Source of the DNA: Polytrichum commune
Lineage: Eukaryota; Streptophyta; Polytrichopsida; Polytrichales; Polytrichaceae
DNA length: 60,000 nt
Assembly: GCA_950295325.1 (NCBI GenBank)
Contig: OX485805.1
Span: forward strand, 39,483,501-39,543,500
Direction of reading: 5' to 3'
Part shown: positions 1 through 11,005 of the stretch, one piece after another
Layout of the letters: every line of letters begins with the position of its first letter
Position numbering within the stretch: the first letter of the stretch is position 1
The notes under the pieces: model-generated
Databases searched by the model: none
Told to the model about the DNA's origin: nothing
The model's input: the letters and a program-made list of their open reading frames with translations, nothing else
Made by a program: the position numbers and the translations under genes

Positions 1-620
1 TTGCTTTAAAAATTAATACATCTTTGTATTTTGTTATTGCGATAGAAAACATTTAAAGTGGTGTGGAATATCAATAAGCTAATGTTGGGCAACCAAATTG
101 CACACATTACATAAAAAAATGTAGCCTCATGCAAAGCTTCATTGATAGCCGGTGGAATGTTAGAGTTATTCACAAAGTCCCCCAAATAGACATGAAATCC
201 ATGTGTTTGATCCTCCTTTGAGAAAACCTTCTATTACGAGCTCCTTAGCTAGTCATGTATCGGAGCCTATTTTGAACGTTGGGTGAAACTTTTGAGACGT
301 GCCTTTTAGCTTCTCAAACTTTGAGAGGATTTTAGGATGTGAAATAGGTTATACGCATGGGACCCGCTATCTTAAATCCAAGATCAGCTTAAGCAAGGCT
401 AGCTTGGCCCACCCATCCTAGTAGGACAAATTAGAAAGTTGTTTTTTAATAGCCTGACACCCCTCTTTGAGCATTCTAATTTAAGTGTTAAAAAAATCAG
501 TTGACTTTGTGTTAATCTCATAAACTCATGATTTGGGACTAAATCCATTGTTTCATATGCTTTGCTTTACAAATAACTCTATTGTCCTTCTAGTTCTCTT
601 GGAGTACACATGTAGGTCTA
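1..620. other. Non-coding, nothing recognised
   Basis: I read both strands and saw no coding-like frame, repeat family or terminal inverted repeat here. The sequence is AT-rich with scattered stops in all frames. Confidence 0.6.
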
Positions 621-1141
621 ATGCCCCCTCCCCACCTAACTTTAGCTAAGCCTAAAAGCTGGTTCTAAAAACGCGGCCTTCACACCATCGACATTATCTA
701 GTGCCGAGCCTGGTTGGCAAATGATGTGGCGTGCTTTAAAAGTGGAGGTTTTAAGCCTCAAGCACCGACCCTCCCATCGGTACCCAAACATGAGGCAAGA
801 ATATAGGACCTTTAAAAGTGTCGCCTCCTGCCCCTGTGATTGGTTGCTTTTAGTCTTAGCTATGAGGGCGCGAGGAACTTCATTAACAAAAACCGAAGGT
901 AAGATAGACGAGTAGTAAGGCATTTGGGGATGGGTTATAAATTATCCAACATCATTGCTTGGTAGATAAAACCATGAGCATGTGCGAAAGCTACTTAACT
1001 AAAAGCTACTTGAAAATCTCCAGAGCAAGTCCTTGTAGGTGCATTGGGATAGCCGGATGCCTCTGCTATAACCGAGGGAGCTTTACCCAGTTTTTAGGAA
1101 AGACTTTGGTTATTTGGTAAAGTAAGGTGGGGAGGGGGCAT
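621..1141. mobile_element. 521-bp element with GC-rich terminal inverted repeats
   Basis: The left end starts ATGCCCCCTCCCCACC and the right end is its reverse complement, ending GGTGGGGAGGGGGCAT. The match runs about 23 bp with one mismatch, which is striking against the AT-rich background. The interior has short overlapping open frames on both strands (about 640-920) with no recognisable protein. I could not find a clear target-site duplication, so the superfamily is not assigned. It is most simply a non-autonomous DNA transposon (MITE-like). Confidence 0.6.
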
Positions 1142-1322
1142 AATATTATCAAGAATCTCTTGTATACCACTACAAGAGACAAGAGTGGATGTTGTAGCTG
1201 AGGATAAGTACTTGCTGAACAATTGTACTGAAGGAGACTGTGCCGTAGAACAATGGTACGTTTTATATCCTAATTCACAAAGTTTTAGATAGTCTCGAGG
1301 CACAACATTATTCAGGCTGTGC

Positions 1323-1561
1323 CAATGAACAAGGAGAGCCTCTAGTTACGAATCTACTGTATGAGTTTGAGAAATAACCGTTTGAGGAATAACCGTTTGA
1401 GGTTCAAGACTTTGGAAAATTTATTGATCATTTTAGAGAATTTTAGAGAATTTACCTCAAATTATAGTAAAGGAAAACTGAAAGATGTCAACATGTAACC
1501 GGTTGGACTTGGAAACACTAGGATCTCGACTGACGATGCCCAAAAATATCCCTAGACACTG
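1323..1561 (+). mobile_element. Family A MITE copy (A1)
   Basis: This copy begins with CAATGAACAAGGAGAGCC and ends at CTAGACACTG. It keeps the family landmarks in order: TAGTTAC, GAGTTTGAGAAATAACCG, GTTCAAGACTT, ACCGGTTGGACTTGGAAAC and ATGCCCAAAAAT. The AATAACCGTTTGAGG block is duplicated locally, and TTTTAGAGAA is also duplicated. No target duplication is visible for this copy. Confidence 0.7.
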
Positions 1562-2037
1562 GGTTAAGTGAAGTGATCTCTTGCCATAAAATGGGAGCAT
1601 ACTAAGTTGGGTCCACGGTAACATTGGATGAGAAGTATAGTAGAAGCATCTATTCCCAATTAGGACCCCATTGGCAATCTTTAGGGTACCGGAATTTCAA
1701 TTAGGTTGGGATTGAATTTTGATTGTGTTGGAATTAATAATGCCATGGCACATGTTGTAGTTTTGAGTGCTAAAGTGAGGAGGAGTAGGGGGTTGAAATC
1801 AGTGGTTATGGCAGACTCTAATATGTTCGGGCCAACTTTTGGCTTAAAGAATTCATAGTAACTTCAACCTAAGGAATAAAGTGACCAAATTTTTTGCAAT
1901 CCTCGTGATTTCTATCTTCCTACACGGGAAAAAAGTTTGCACCACCCTATACTTCTCCAGGTTTGAAGCAAAATCTATCAATGATCAACTATGGGTGCCT
2001 CTACTATGTTTGGAGTTAATAGCTAGAAGCTAGAGGC
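1562..2037. other. Non-coding, nothing recognised
   Basis: No coding-like frame or repeat shared with the rest of the window was seen here. Confidence 0.5.
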
Positions 2038-2672
2038 ACACTCAATATTGTATTTAGTGTCATATGGTATGTTATATCAGTTTGGTAACTTTTTAATGAC
2101 ATTTTTTGAATAATTTTACAAGTATTGAAATTTGGATGAAATTTGTGCCAATTTTTGAAACAAAGTTTGGTGTATTTTGCATCTTAACAATGCTATAATG
2201 ATATATTGTCATGGAATTAGGATTAAGTACGTTTAAATTTATGCATGAATTTTGGACAATTCAATGTCAATATGACATAAACATGATCGTAAAACTACAC
2301 AAATATGGTGGTTGGCAAACATGGAATACAACACATTCAAAGTTGTGGTTGTTACATTGTTGCTTTTGTTGTTGTCGTTTGACATTTTTATCCTCACAAG
2401 TGCACATCCTTTAATATCTTTGGACAAGTGGTTTATCCAAATATACTTAAATGTTAGTTATGAACAATTGAAAGTTGGATGAAAAATCACTTAGTAAGAG
2501 ACAATAATTCTCCAACAATTGCAACATTGTAAAGCTCTAATGCCTAATTTCTTTTACAAGGAATGACACATAATGTTAGATTTACGTTTAGTGTTAGTGA
2601 CACTACACGAGTTGTTTACAATTGATATTGAGCAGGACACGTAGAATTGGTGACACTGAGTACAATATTTAG
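2038..2672 (+). mobile_element. Family C inverted-repeat element (C2, long form)
   Basis: The left end reads ACACTCAATATTGTATTTAG and the right end TGACACTGAGTACAATATTT, which are inverted relative to each other. Internal blocks match copies at 18,835-19,212 and 37,568-37,819, for example GTTAGTGACACTACAC, TTTACAATTG and AAGGAATGACA. This copy is about 250 bp longer than C1. The extra DNA, with duplicated GAAAxTTGGATGAAA blocks, sits in the middle and contains only short frames. It is a non-autonomous DNA element by appearance. Confidence 0.55.
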
Positions 2673-3330
2673 CAACATGAACATGAATGTGTTTATGGAA
2701 TGAATATGTTTCCAGATGCCGTTTCCGGAGTCACATACTCTAAGATGACCATGTAGGTTATGGAAAGATCATTGCGTTTTCAGCTTCCTAATGGATGAGT
2801 TTATCTGAATAGGGTTTCCCAATTCCATTTGTGACCCCAATTTTGACACTTATCCAAACCCCCCCCCCCCCCCTCAAAGTGGGCAACTACATTCTTCAAC
2901 ATAAACACCAAATTCTCTATCATTCTAAGAACCTAAAACACATTACATTGGTTGAAGGAGAGAAAATATCAATGATCAACAATGTCCATTGTGGGAGGCC
3001 TAGGTAATTAGGAAGGGTCAAATGAGGTTTTTGACTTGGAGATTTCTATAGAAATGACATATTATGCTTTGATTCATGTGATCTTAACATCGTTGAGTTC
3101 ATGACGTAATTGCTACTCCAACTAAAATATTAGATAAATTTCTGTGGGTTATTTAAGGGACCATAGTGCTCAAAGTGTTTGCATTACGCTATTATGCCTT
3201 AGACACCACAAATCCTTAACCATTGGATTGCAACGAGCTTTATTCTAGTGTAAAGTACATGCATGTGCCACAATGTGTTTGTTTACGCACTATTATATGT
3301 ATCTATTTTCCAAGTCGGACTCAAGCTTTG
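2673..3330. other. Non-coding, with a 15-bp poly-C run
   Basis: A homopolymer of 15 C lies at 2859-2873. Otherwise nothing recognisable is seen in this interval. Confidence 0.5.
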
Positions 3331-3393
3331 GCAATGAATGTGGAGAAGCGCCCGCTAGTTACAGATGAACCAGTTGAGTTTGAGAAATAAAAC
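3331..3393 (+). mobile_element. Family A MITE, left part of interrupted copy (A2)
   Basis: The segment GCAATGAATGTGGAGAAGCG through GAGTTTGAGAAATAA is the normal left quarter of family A. The expected continuation (GGTTGAAGTTCAAGACTT) is missing here and resumes at about 3866, so the copy is split by 472 bp of unrelated DNA. Confidence 0.6.
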
Positions 3394-3865
3394 CCCGGAT
3401 GGCAACGATTAGGATAAACTGCATGGGTCCTTAGATAATAAGATGATTTGAGAGTTGATAATGGCTCTCTAATAATGAATTATAAGATTATTATAAAAGA
3501 CTCCAAAATAAGAGTTGGATTGAAAATATCATAATGCTTGTATATTCGACTATAATACTTAATATTCATTATTATTATTATTATCATAAGACCTTATTAG
3601 AATTCTCTTATAAAATGAAAAATCCTAAGATCTGGAGTAGGACCCCGTAATATTGAAAACCTTTTTATACAACCTTAAACCATTATATTAACGATGAGAA
3701 CTTATTTATTTACATAAAATTTTGATACCATTAGATTCATTTTGACTTTCTCTTCATCAACATATAAAAAAGATTCTAAATTAATAATCATATGGATACC
3801 ATTACAAAGTGATGTACAAATTATGCATTGTCTATTATAATCCCAGTTGTTACCACCACAAGGTG
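3394..3865. mobile_element. Unclassified insertion splitting a family A copy
   Basis: This AT-rich, non-coding block interrupts an otherwise collinear family A element. A short inverted pair, GGGTCCT at about 3424 and AGGACCC at about 3640, sits inside it and could be the ends of a small MITE. I see no clear target duplication. It may be a composite of more than one event. Confidence 0.35.
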
Positions 3866-4020
3866 GAGTCCAGACTTCAAGAGAATTATTGACCGTTTAA
3901 GAGGGAATGTATGGAATGTGCCCAAACTTAACAAGTGAAAACCGAGAGATGTCAACATGTAACCAGTTGAAGTTGGAAACACTAGAATCTTGACCGATCA
4001 TGCCCAAAATCCTCCGTGCA
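3866..4020 (+). mobile_element. Family A MITE, right part of interrupted copy (A2)
   Basis: The segment resumes with GTCCAGACTTCAAG and contains GATGTCAACATGTAACCAG, TTGGAAACACTAGAATC and GACCGATCATGCCCAAAAT in the usual family A order. It completes the copy begun at 3331. Confidence 0.6.
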
Positions 4021-4539
4021 CACGGACCAAATTAAAAGTTATTAAAATTTTAATTAAAAAAAACTTTCTATTGTGGCAGGAGTTGTGGTCCACCTTACGA
4101 GGGGGCCCAGGAACTGACTGGGGCTAATTCCCGAAAAGCACGGGATCCTGTCCACTTACACACGACACGGATTTAACAAAGTTAACAAAGGCCCCCCCAT
4201 TCTCTTAGTGTACGAATTCTCTATTACAATGGCCCCTTTACAGCACTTCATTGCAACCACCGTCTGAGTGATTGAGAGAGAGAGAGAGAGAGAGAGAGGC
4301 TTTTATATACGTCAACGCCAATGGATGGTTACGCTTCCATGGCTGTTTGCTTGATTATTTTTCCCATCTTCACCTTCTCCATCTCATACCATTGTTAGCA
4401 CATGCGTTCAGTTGGGTGGGCCACGGAGTCTTGGGAGTATAATCACAACATCTTGCAGATTTTTACACTCCATATTACAGTGAGTGTTAGCACGATGATC
4501 TAGGAAGAGCGTTACTCTGTTGATAAGATTTATTTGTCT
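4021..4539. other. Non-coding with (GA)n microsatellite
   Basis: A GA dinucleotide tract runs from about 4274 to 4299. The remainder has no coding-like frame. It is somewhat GC-richer around 4080-4260. Confidence 0.5.
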
Positions 4540-4799
4540 TATCACTATATTCGTTAGTTTGAGACTTTCTCTTGTCTGGAATTAATATATGGAGCACAAC
4601 GACATGGTCTAATGTTTGGGTTGTCCTACCTAAACCATCTTGATATGAGTTCTTAATTGGGTTCTTGATATGAACACCCGCTTCAAAGTATTTGCATCTT
4701 ACAACGTTCTCCAATATCTGTGTGATTTTATCCATGCTCTTATATTTGTAACTGTCTCAAAATGCCGAAAAAAAATCCCAAATTAACGAATATAGTGAT
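4540..4799. mobile_element. Family E CACTA-like MITE (E3)
   Basis: The left end is TATCACTATATTCGTTAG and the right end is TTAACGAATATAGTGAT, which are inverted repeats. Two more copies are at 28,084-28,341 and 34,100-34,346. The ends contain CACTA and TAGTG as in the CACTA superfamily, but the 3-bp target duplication expected for that superfamily is not visible. An 82-codon antisense frame inside is not recognisable and not repeated in the other copies. Confidence 0.55.
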
Positions 4800-5499
4800 T
4801 CTTGTAGTATGTGTTGGATGAGCAAATGTTGGGTTGTAGATTGGAGCTTTTCTTATCTGGTGATGATCAGTGAGGAAAGTAACCGAGTGACACCCACGTA
4901 CCTCCACTTACATATGTCAAGTGGGAACGCTTTGTGCACACAAACATAACAAGTTGCCTTGCTTCGACAAGGTGCCTCATGAAGATTGTCATTTCAAGTT
5001 TCAAAACCAGTGTTGTGGACTTGAGACAAAAAATCTATAAGTCAAAGTGAAGTTTCGTTTTTTTTTTGAAGCGGTCACATACACCCTCCCGTTCAGAATT
5101 GAAATGGTGTCTACGTTTCACACATAGAGGCCAATGGCATTGTGACACTTATCTTTTTGGTGTATTTTCTTAACTACAAACCATGCCATATTCCACTCAA
5201 ATATAGGCGTTTGATTAAGAAGTGTGACCACACAAGACCCACCGCACCTTTTTCAACAAATAGCCATCCTATCACCCATCGATGAGTGGGCTTTGGGTAA
5301 AGGTTTCTTGAGCTACGCTCCGTTCGTTGGTCGCAATCAATTGCAAAGCAAAAACCTACTCCTCAAAGAATTTATCTTAAATGGCACAAAATGCTTATCC
5401 CCTTGCTCAAGTTTGAATGCGGACATGTGTGGGACAAAGTGAGGAGTAAGATTATTTGGCAAGGTCTACTCGACTATGAAGTTGTCCCATGTGAAAGGG
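4800..5499. other. Non-coding, nothing recognised
   Basis: Open frames at about 5224-5499 do not resemble any protein known to me and run into the family F element that follows. Confidence 0.45.
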
Positions 5500-6027
5500 C
5501 ATTTTCCATTGTCACACTTTGTTGTCACACTTTGTGGTCACACTTCCATGGTCCATTTTCTAAAAAAATGTGTTTTAAAAGCCTTTGGGCCCCTACAGAA
5601 TTGACCATGCACCAAAAAGTGGATGTGCTGATTTTTTCAATATATGTCCAAAAAGGCAGTTTTGGGATTTTTCTTCATGTTTGACCTTCTCCCCTTCTTC
5701 TTCTCTTCTTTCCCCGTAACTATAGAAATGTTTGGCCCAACAAAAAAGATGAATTTAAAAAATATTAAAATGGCATTTCTCTACCTTGGCCCCCTGATAT
5801 TTGTAGCGAGAGAACTTCTTTTGCCTCTCCCACTACAAAACCCATCGGATCATGACAATGGCTAATGTAGGCTTGAAAATAAGCGTTTTGGGGACATCAA
5901 GTTCCATGGTCACTCTCACATTTATTTTCTTGATGTAAACCGCAGTGGTGTTGGGACAAGTCCAATGGCCAATCACATATTTTAGATGAGCAAGGAACGA
6001 CTTCATGGTCCATGATGTAAACAACCC
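5500..6027 (-). mobile_element. Family F element (F2)
   Basis: The right end, GACTTCATGGTCCATGATGT then AAACAACCC, is the reverse complement of the left end of the better-defined copy at 19,916-20,478. Internal blocks around GGGGCCCAAAGG and GTGGACTGTGGAAGTTGG also match in reverse orientation. The left boundary here is approximate because the end is degenerate. Several short open frames cross it without recognisable product. Confidence 0.45.
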
Positions 6028-6496
6028 TTAAGAATCGCTTGGGAAAAGAAAACCTCAAAGACTCAAAAAAGGGAGACCATCTATGATGATGTCAATGCTA
6101 CTTGGGGTGATGACAACCTCCTCTTCCATGGCTTGAATTCTAAAACCATGTGGAACAATCGGATGTCTAACATTGGCTTATCTAGTCATGATTAGGGTCT
6201 TGTGGTTCCACTAGGTGTACCCAAGAGAGATACCCTACTCCCTTTTTGGGGGGGATAAAAGAAATTTGGTTTTGTTTGTTTTAGACACACACACACACAT
6301 ACACACACCGCATGTCATTATTTAGCCATGTGGGTCGTTTGCATGGCTTAGAATATGTCAATTATGCACTGTGCGCCCCCCTCCTCCCCCAGAACAAATT
6401 GGGAAAATTTGCTTCCTATTCATACATTCAGGTTGAACTTGGAAATTTGGGTGGAGTTCTACTCCCGGCATTACGTGCATAAATACTACTCATCCT
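6028..6496. repeat. Short dispersed repeat and (AC)n tract
   Basis: The stretch 6188-6252 (GTGGTTCCACTAGGTGTACC and the following ACTCCCTTTTT) recurs with changes at about 27,207-27,262. An AC dinucleotide tract is at 6284-6308. No coding signal is seen. Confidence 0.4.
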
Positions 6497-6590
6497 AGAA
6501 CATTCATAGGAAACACCGTTCATCCCAAAATATTCGCAAGAAACTCTGTTCTTCCTAGTAGTATGATTCCCTAAAATTACTACTCATCCC
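6497..6590 (+). repeat. Family H direct repeat, first copy
   Basis: The block starting ATTCATAGGAAACACCGTTC and ending CCCTAAAATTACTAC recurs in the same orientation at 7299-7378 with few differences. It is built of a phrase like TGTTCATCCCAGAATATTC repeated with variation. A more diverged copy in reverse orientation is at 10,741-11,005. Confidence 0.55.
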
Positions 6591-6594
6591 AGAG

Positions 6595-6622
6595 TATCGT
6601 AGACATGCTACTGACCGTGCAT
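6595..6622. repeat. Left arm of 27-bp perfect inverted repeat
   Basis: TATCGTAGACATGCTACTGA plus seven more bases is matched perfectly in reverse complement at 7272-7298. The arms face each other across about 650 bp. Confidence 0.7.
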
Positions 6623-7271
6623 ATTTGGGTTTCAAATGGTTTTCCACAAGGTGGGTTAAACCTTTTTTAATTTAAAAAAAAAATTGTAATTAGTAAATGA
6701 GATGAGAGTATTGTGGTAAAATGAAATGACAATTGTATTTGAAAGTTTGTAACCTTTCTACAATCAAGTTCACAACTATACGCATCAATGTGTGATCAAT
6801 GTGCCATTCACTAACCGTGCATGTTAGGTTTGACTAAAGGAGCTACAAATGTTGCCCTCTTCTTTGTAGGCATAGGAAATTGGTGAGGTTTTGATATTGT
6901 CCTTTTGACTTGTGTAGCCATTTTCTTCTCAAGTTGTTGTTGAATTTTTGCTTCTTTTTTGGCCATGGCAAGGTCTGCTCTTTTCTTCTTCTTGTCCTCT
7001 TTCTCATAAATTTTTTCCTCTTCTTCTTTTGGAGAACATTGCTACATCTTCATCAAATTGCTACATCTACACCTTGCTATGTGATTTGAGTGAAGGAGAC
7101 TCCATGATGAGTGTGAGTTGACAGTGATGTTTTAGGTCATTGGCGCGGTCATGATTGAGTTTGAGAGACATCGGACGGTTGAGATTGCATGTGATATAAT
7201 TTGACGGCCGAGATTAAAAGTACACGGTAAGTGGCATGGTGGAGTATCGTGACATGCACGGTAAGTGGTGC
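6623..7271. other. Non-coding DNA between 27-bp inverted arms
   Basis: No coding frame of note. There is a T-rich stretch with repeated CTTCTT words at about 6940-7050. The segment is bounded by the inverted arms and by direct copies of family H, so it may itself be a mobile element body or an inserted segment. Confidence 0.4.
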
Positions 7272-7298
7272 TGCACGGTCAGTAGCATGTCTACGATA
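7272..7298. repeat. Right arm of 27-bp perfect inverted repeat
   Basis: TGCACGGTCAGTAGCATGTC plus seven bases is the exact reverse complement of 6595-6621. It abuts the second family H copy directly. Confidence 0.7.
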
Positions 7299-7480
7299 TT
7301 CATAGGAAACACCGTTCATCTCAAAACATTCGCAAGAAACTCTATTCTTCCCAGTTCGATTTCCCTAAAATTACTACCAACAGTAGATCCACCATTGAAA
7401 CTACCGACACTATTCACAACATTCTTACTATTCACAATCGACACCGGCGCCAACTTCTTCCCATGAAAGGTAAGATAACG
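7299..7480 (+). repeat. Family H direct repeat, second copy with extension
   Basis: The first 80 bp repeat the 6497-6590 block. The extension (ACTATTCACAACATTCTTAC and TCTTCCCATGAAAGGTAAG) matches, in reverse orientation, the copy at 10,741-11,005. Confidence 0.5.
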
Positions 7481-7855
7481 GAGGCCCATCTCGGATGCTG
7501 AATATAGAAGGAACACAACCATGTGGCTGAACAATGGGTATGCTTACATGTGCCATTATATGCACGGAGCTACTGCAAACTGAAGCTTTGTGTTTGTTAT
7601 TTATTATAAGTCTAACAGGACTACTAGAACTACTACTACCTCTTCAACTACTGCTGCTGCTCGTGCATCAAATTATCAATCAATCAATCAATCACTCAAT
7701 CAGTCACCGAGATGCTCTCGTAGTATAGTAGTACTTGGGAGAACTGCATATACTTTTGTGTTGTCCGGCTCGTTTGAAGCTCACATGTTTTGCGCAAGCT
7801 TCTATCTCAGCTCTGTAGCTTCAAAAGGCATGAGGGGGCACAACTAAATAAATAA
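7481..7855. repeat. Non-coding with (CAAT)n tract
   Basis: A tetranucleotide tract of CAAT units is at about 7677-7701. Nothing else is recognised. Confidence 0.4.
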
Positions 7856-8930
7856 ATGACACTCGCACTTTCAGCCAAGTGCATTGAATTACTGAGGGGC
7901 CAGGCTTGCCCAAAAGGATTTCAAAGGAAAGGTTTGGTTCCAAACACACGAAGCTCGACACTCACAATCAGACAATCGCCGCCGCCAAGCCAAGCCAAGC
8001 CAAGCCAAGCCAAGCCAAGTAAAACTATAACGGTCTCGAAAACCCACCGTCACAAAGTTCGTTATGCCGTTCCCAGTAACGGTCGATACCGGAATCACCA
8101 CCTTTTTAAGCAACAACAACAACAACAACTCCAGCCTTAACTTAATCCATTCGTGTCTCCATGTTCTGGAGTCACAGTTTACGACGCCAAATGCCTTCGA
8201 TGACAATTTTGGATGCGATTCGTGTGGTCCACGTGTGTTGTGTGTCTGGAGGCATGAGTCTTTGAATCACTTGCCCAAGATCCAAGGATCCAAGGATCCA
8301 AGGATCCAGAAAAGCCTCAGTTGGAATAGGAGGCGTGAAGCCTATGTGTGTAGCTTATCGACACCGTTTTGATTGCTCGTATTCGAACCCCGACAAAATT
8401 CAAGTAAGACAGACCTTCATGCATTTTGAAATGGCCGTTCGATTGTTCATGAGAAAATCCCAAGATTTTAGCCGATTAGTGGTGAATAATAACATCAGGG
8501 GTTCAGTGCTCGATAGTCAAAGTGTGCAGTTTAGCACCGTCTAAGTTAGTCGAGATAAGTCTCACTATTTAGGGTAGATGTTGTGGGCATACTTGGAGTG
8601 CAACTTATCCTTCGATGCAATACAATGTGGTCTTTAGTACAAGCCTCGTAAAACTAGGCGTTTGCATAAATTAAATATGCTAGTTTAATTTATGTGCGCC
8701 GTGCCCCCTGGGCGCCTAAAATAGGCATTTTTTCTTTTTCCAGAAAACGGTTGGGGAGTGTTGGGAATCGGACAACTGGAGTGTGTTTGCTGTGGCATTG
8801 TGTGGCGCGTGTTTTATTGTGTTGACGATGACAAGGCTCCAATAAGTGAAGATGACCATCGAGAGCGCGAACTGTGTGTCAAACTGTGCAGATTCGTCGT
8901 TGAGACACGTCCTGGGCATTTTTGGAATGT
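7856..8930. promoter_or_regulatory. CpG-retaining low-copy stretch, possible old promoter region
   Basis: CG dinucleotides are clearly denser here than in surrounding DNA, where they look depleted as expected for methylated repeats. It holds a pentanucleotide array of AAGCC (7984-8019), a CAA tract (8111-8128), and four overlapping AAGGATCC-type units (8278-8308). A paired MYB-like CCGTT/AACGG motif lies at about 8064-8084. None of the overlapping frames (8064-8372 and others) matches a known protein. It could be the 5' end of a gene lost from here, but no transcript evidence exists in sequence alone. Confidence 0.25.
8661..8697. repeat. Perfect 11-bp stem hairpin, AT-rich
   Basis: CATAAATTAAA (8665-8675) pairs with TTTAATTTATG (8684-8694) across an 8-nt loop. 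Outside the stem, GGCG and CGCC extend the pairing imperfectly. Confidence 0.55.
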
Positions 8931-10740
8931 TTTTTCTCCTTAATTTGTGCGTGCCGCTTTAATGATTTTATGCATTTTGTGAGTCTATTTATAGAACGCC
9001 TAGTTTAATGAGGCCTGCTTTAGTATACACCATCATGTATTAAAATAGTGTGGAACCTTATACTTGGGGGAATTGTTTTGCTTCAATCTCTCTCTATGTG
9101 CAAAATTCATGAACTTTATTTAAAGAAAAGTTCCATGTAGAAGGTGGAAAAAGGTGAAAACTTTATTTGTTTCAATGTGGTTGAAATGTATTTTTGGGAA
9201 TGAATTGATTATTTATAGTTTAGAATCAAAATTGTCCTGGTCGGATGGGTATGAATTGGATCTTGCTTTGTTGGAAGTCTCTCTCAAATGCACATTGTTT
9301 TCCACACAATTGAAAAGCTGCGATCTACAATGTGGGCCTCCGATCTTATAGAATGTGGGTTGGAATACAATGTGCACCCATAGTATCATTTATCCATGAT
9401 GTATTTAATGTTGCTCGAATATAGTGTAGCCCACAATATTTGACATAACTAATCATGTAGTTAAGAGTGAATTTTGGTCAAAAAAAGGAAGAGTTTTCTC
9501 TCCTTTGAATAATGCTATGTAACAACTAAAGGCCACTTCACACTAGAGCTTGAGGGCCCTAGCCTTGACCCATGACATACAAATTCAATGATTGCTTGAG
9601 AAGTTGTTGACGGTCTAAGTTCGCTTTACACTAGACCTTGAGGGCATGATGACCAAAGAAATCTGAATGGATGAACAATCGTCATGGTGTTTTACATGCC
9701 AAGAAGTGGATATTGTTTCATGGTCCACTAGATATTGCATCATGCCCATATATAAGGAGGGTGGGGCTAACTCCAATCAATTAAAACCCGATGGTACTGG
9801 GGGAAGTAGGCTCACGCCGTCCCGACTGCATACTTGGTTCTGTAGCAGGCTACGCTCAGATTCGCCCAGCACCATCGGATCCCCCTTCTACTCGCACAAT
9901 CGGATTCCCCTTCCCTCATAGAAGCCTCTGGGACTCCTATACATAAACATGGTATTCGTGAAAACATCACATGGCAAGCAAAAATGTAACAAATGCCAAT
10001 TTCATGAATACAAGGAAGCCTAGCTTGAATTGGTCATTGGAGGTAGCTTTTGCCAACTACATTTGGATGTATTTACAGAATGCTCTTAGCATGTGCAAGT
10101 AATAACAAGGGAAGAGGTGTTTTAATATCACAAATGTCATGCTCTTCATTGCTACTTCAAATACTCTTGATAGCAATCAAAACATAACATTCATAATATG
10201 AAAATACTTCTTCTTTACTCTATGAACTTGCACCATAGGTGTGCATACAAAAACCAGTTTCAAAATGCAAATTCTCCAAAGTGGTAGTGCACTCCACGAG
10301 ATTGGAAATTGAGTCGACCTTGAAAAAAAAATGTCACATGTGAATACAATGTTTTCATGTATATTGTGTTCAAATTATATTGCCATGGTGAGGTTCAGGG
10401 TCCATATATGTCTCTATATGATTCATACATTTACAATCTAAATGCCTTGACAATTCAATAAAGGTAAACCCCCTCATCACCATCATAGCCAGGGTTAGAG
10501 GGGCCATACACGAATACTCCATTGGAAACTCACTAAACTCAATATCCCAAAATTTAATTTCAAAACCCTCATGAAATACATACACCAAAACACCATCAAG
10601 TACCTCACATACTTAGTCCTAAACAAAAGAAAACTAGACAACAAACAAATACCCGTCCTCCCTCCCCCATAACATTGGATAACTATATTGCAACTAGGCC
10701 AACCTCCCAAAAAGTAGGTATAACACCTTATGTTGCACCA
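8931..10740. other. Non-coding, nothing recognised
   Basis: Short frames at 9154-9351, 9667-9921 and 10,370-10,710 show no recognisable protein. A weak inverted pair CCGATGGT / ACCATCGG occurs near 9789 and 9881. Confidence 0.5.
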
Positions 10741-11005
10741 AGGATAACCATGATCAACTTAAGGCTTACCTTCATGGGAAGGAATTTGTAAAATAGGAAG
10801 ACACATATACCAGTACAAATAATGAATAGTGTTGGTTTGATTAGTAAGATTATTGTGAGTAGTGTTGGTATTCTCAATGAAAGTGTTGTTATGAATAGTA
10901 ATTCCAGGGAATAATACTGGGATGAACAATATGTCTTGTGAATATTCTTGGGATGAACAGTAATTCCTGTGCATATGCTAGGAGCATAAGGGTGAATTTT
11001 CATGT
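10741..11005 (-). repeat. Family H copy, diverged, reverse orientation
   Basis: Read on -, it contains TGTTCATCCCAAGAATATTC, TGTTCATCCCAGTATTATTC and AACACTACTCACAATAATC, then CTTCCCATGAAGGTAAG. The order is the same as the + copies at 6497-6590 and 7299-7480. Two overlapping antisense frames of 71-94 codons arise from this repetition and are unlikely to be genes. Confidence 0.45.

Noticed and set aside
8064-8372. 102-codon frame in the CpG-rich stretch
   Set aside because: Poly-Asn comes from a CAA/AAC tract, and the rest lacks any known motif; overlapping antisense frame equally open.
8375-8400. GTATTCGAACCCC resembling a tRNA T-arm on -
   Set aside because: No acceptor stem, D-arm or anticodon arm could be fitted around it.
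9780-9920. Inverted CCGATGGT / ACCATCGG pair
   Set aside because: Only eight bases with a long loop; expected by chance at this scale.
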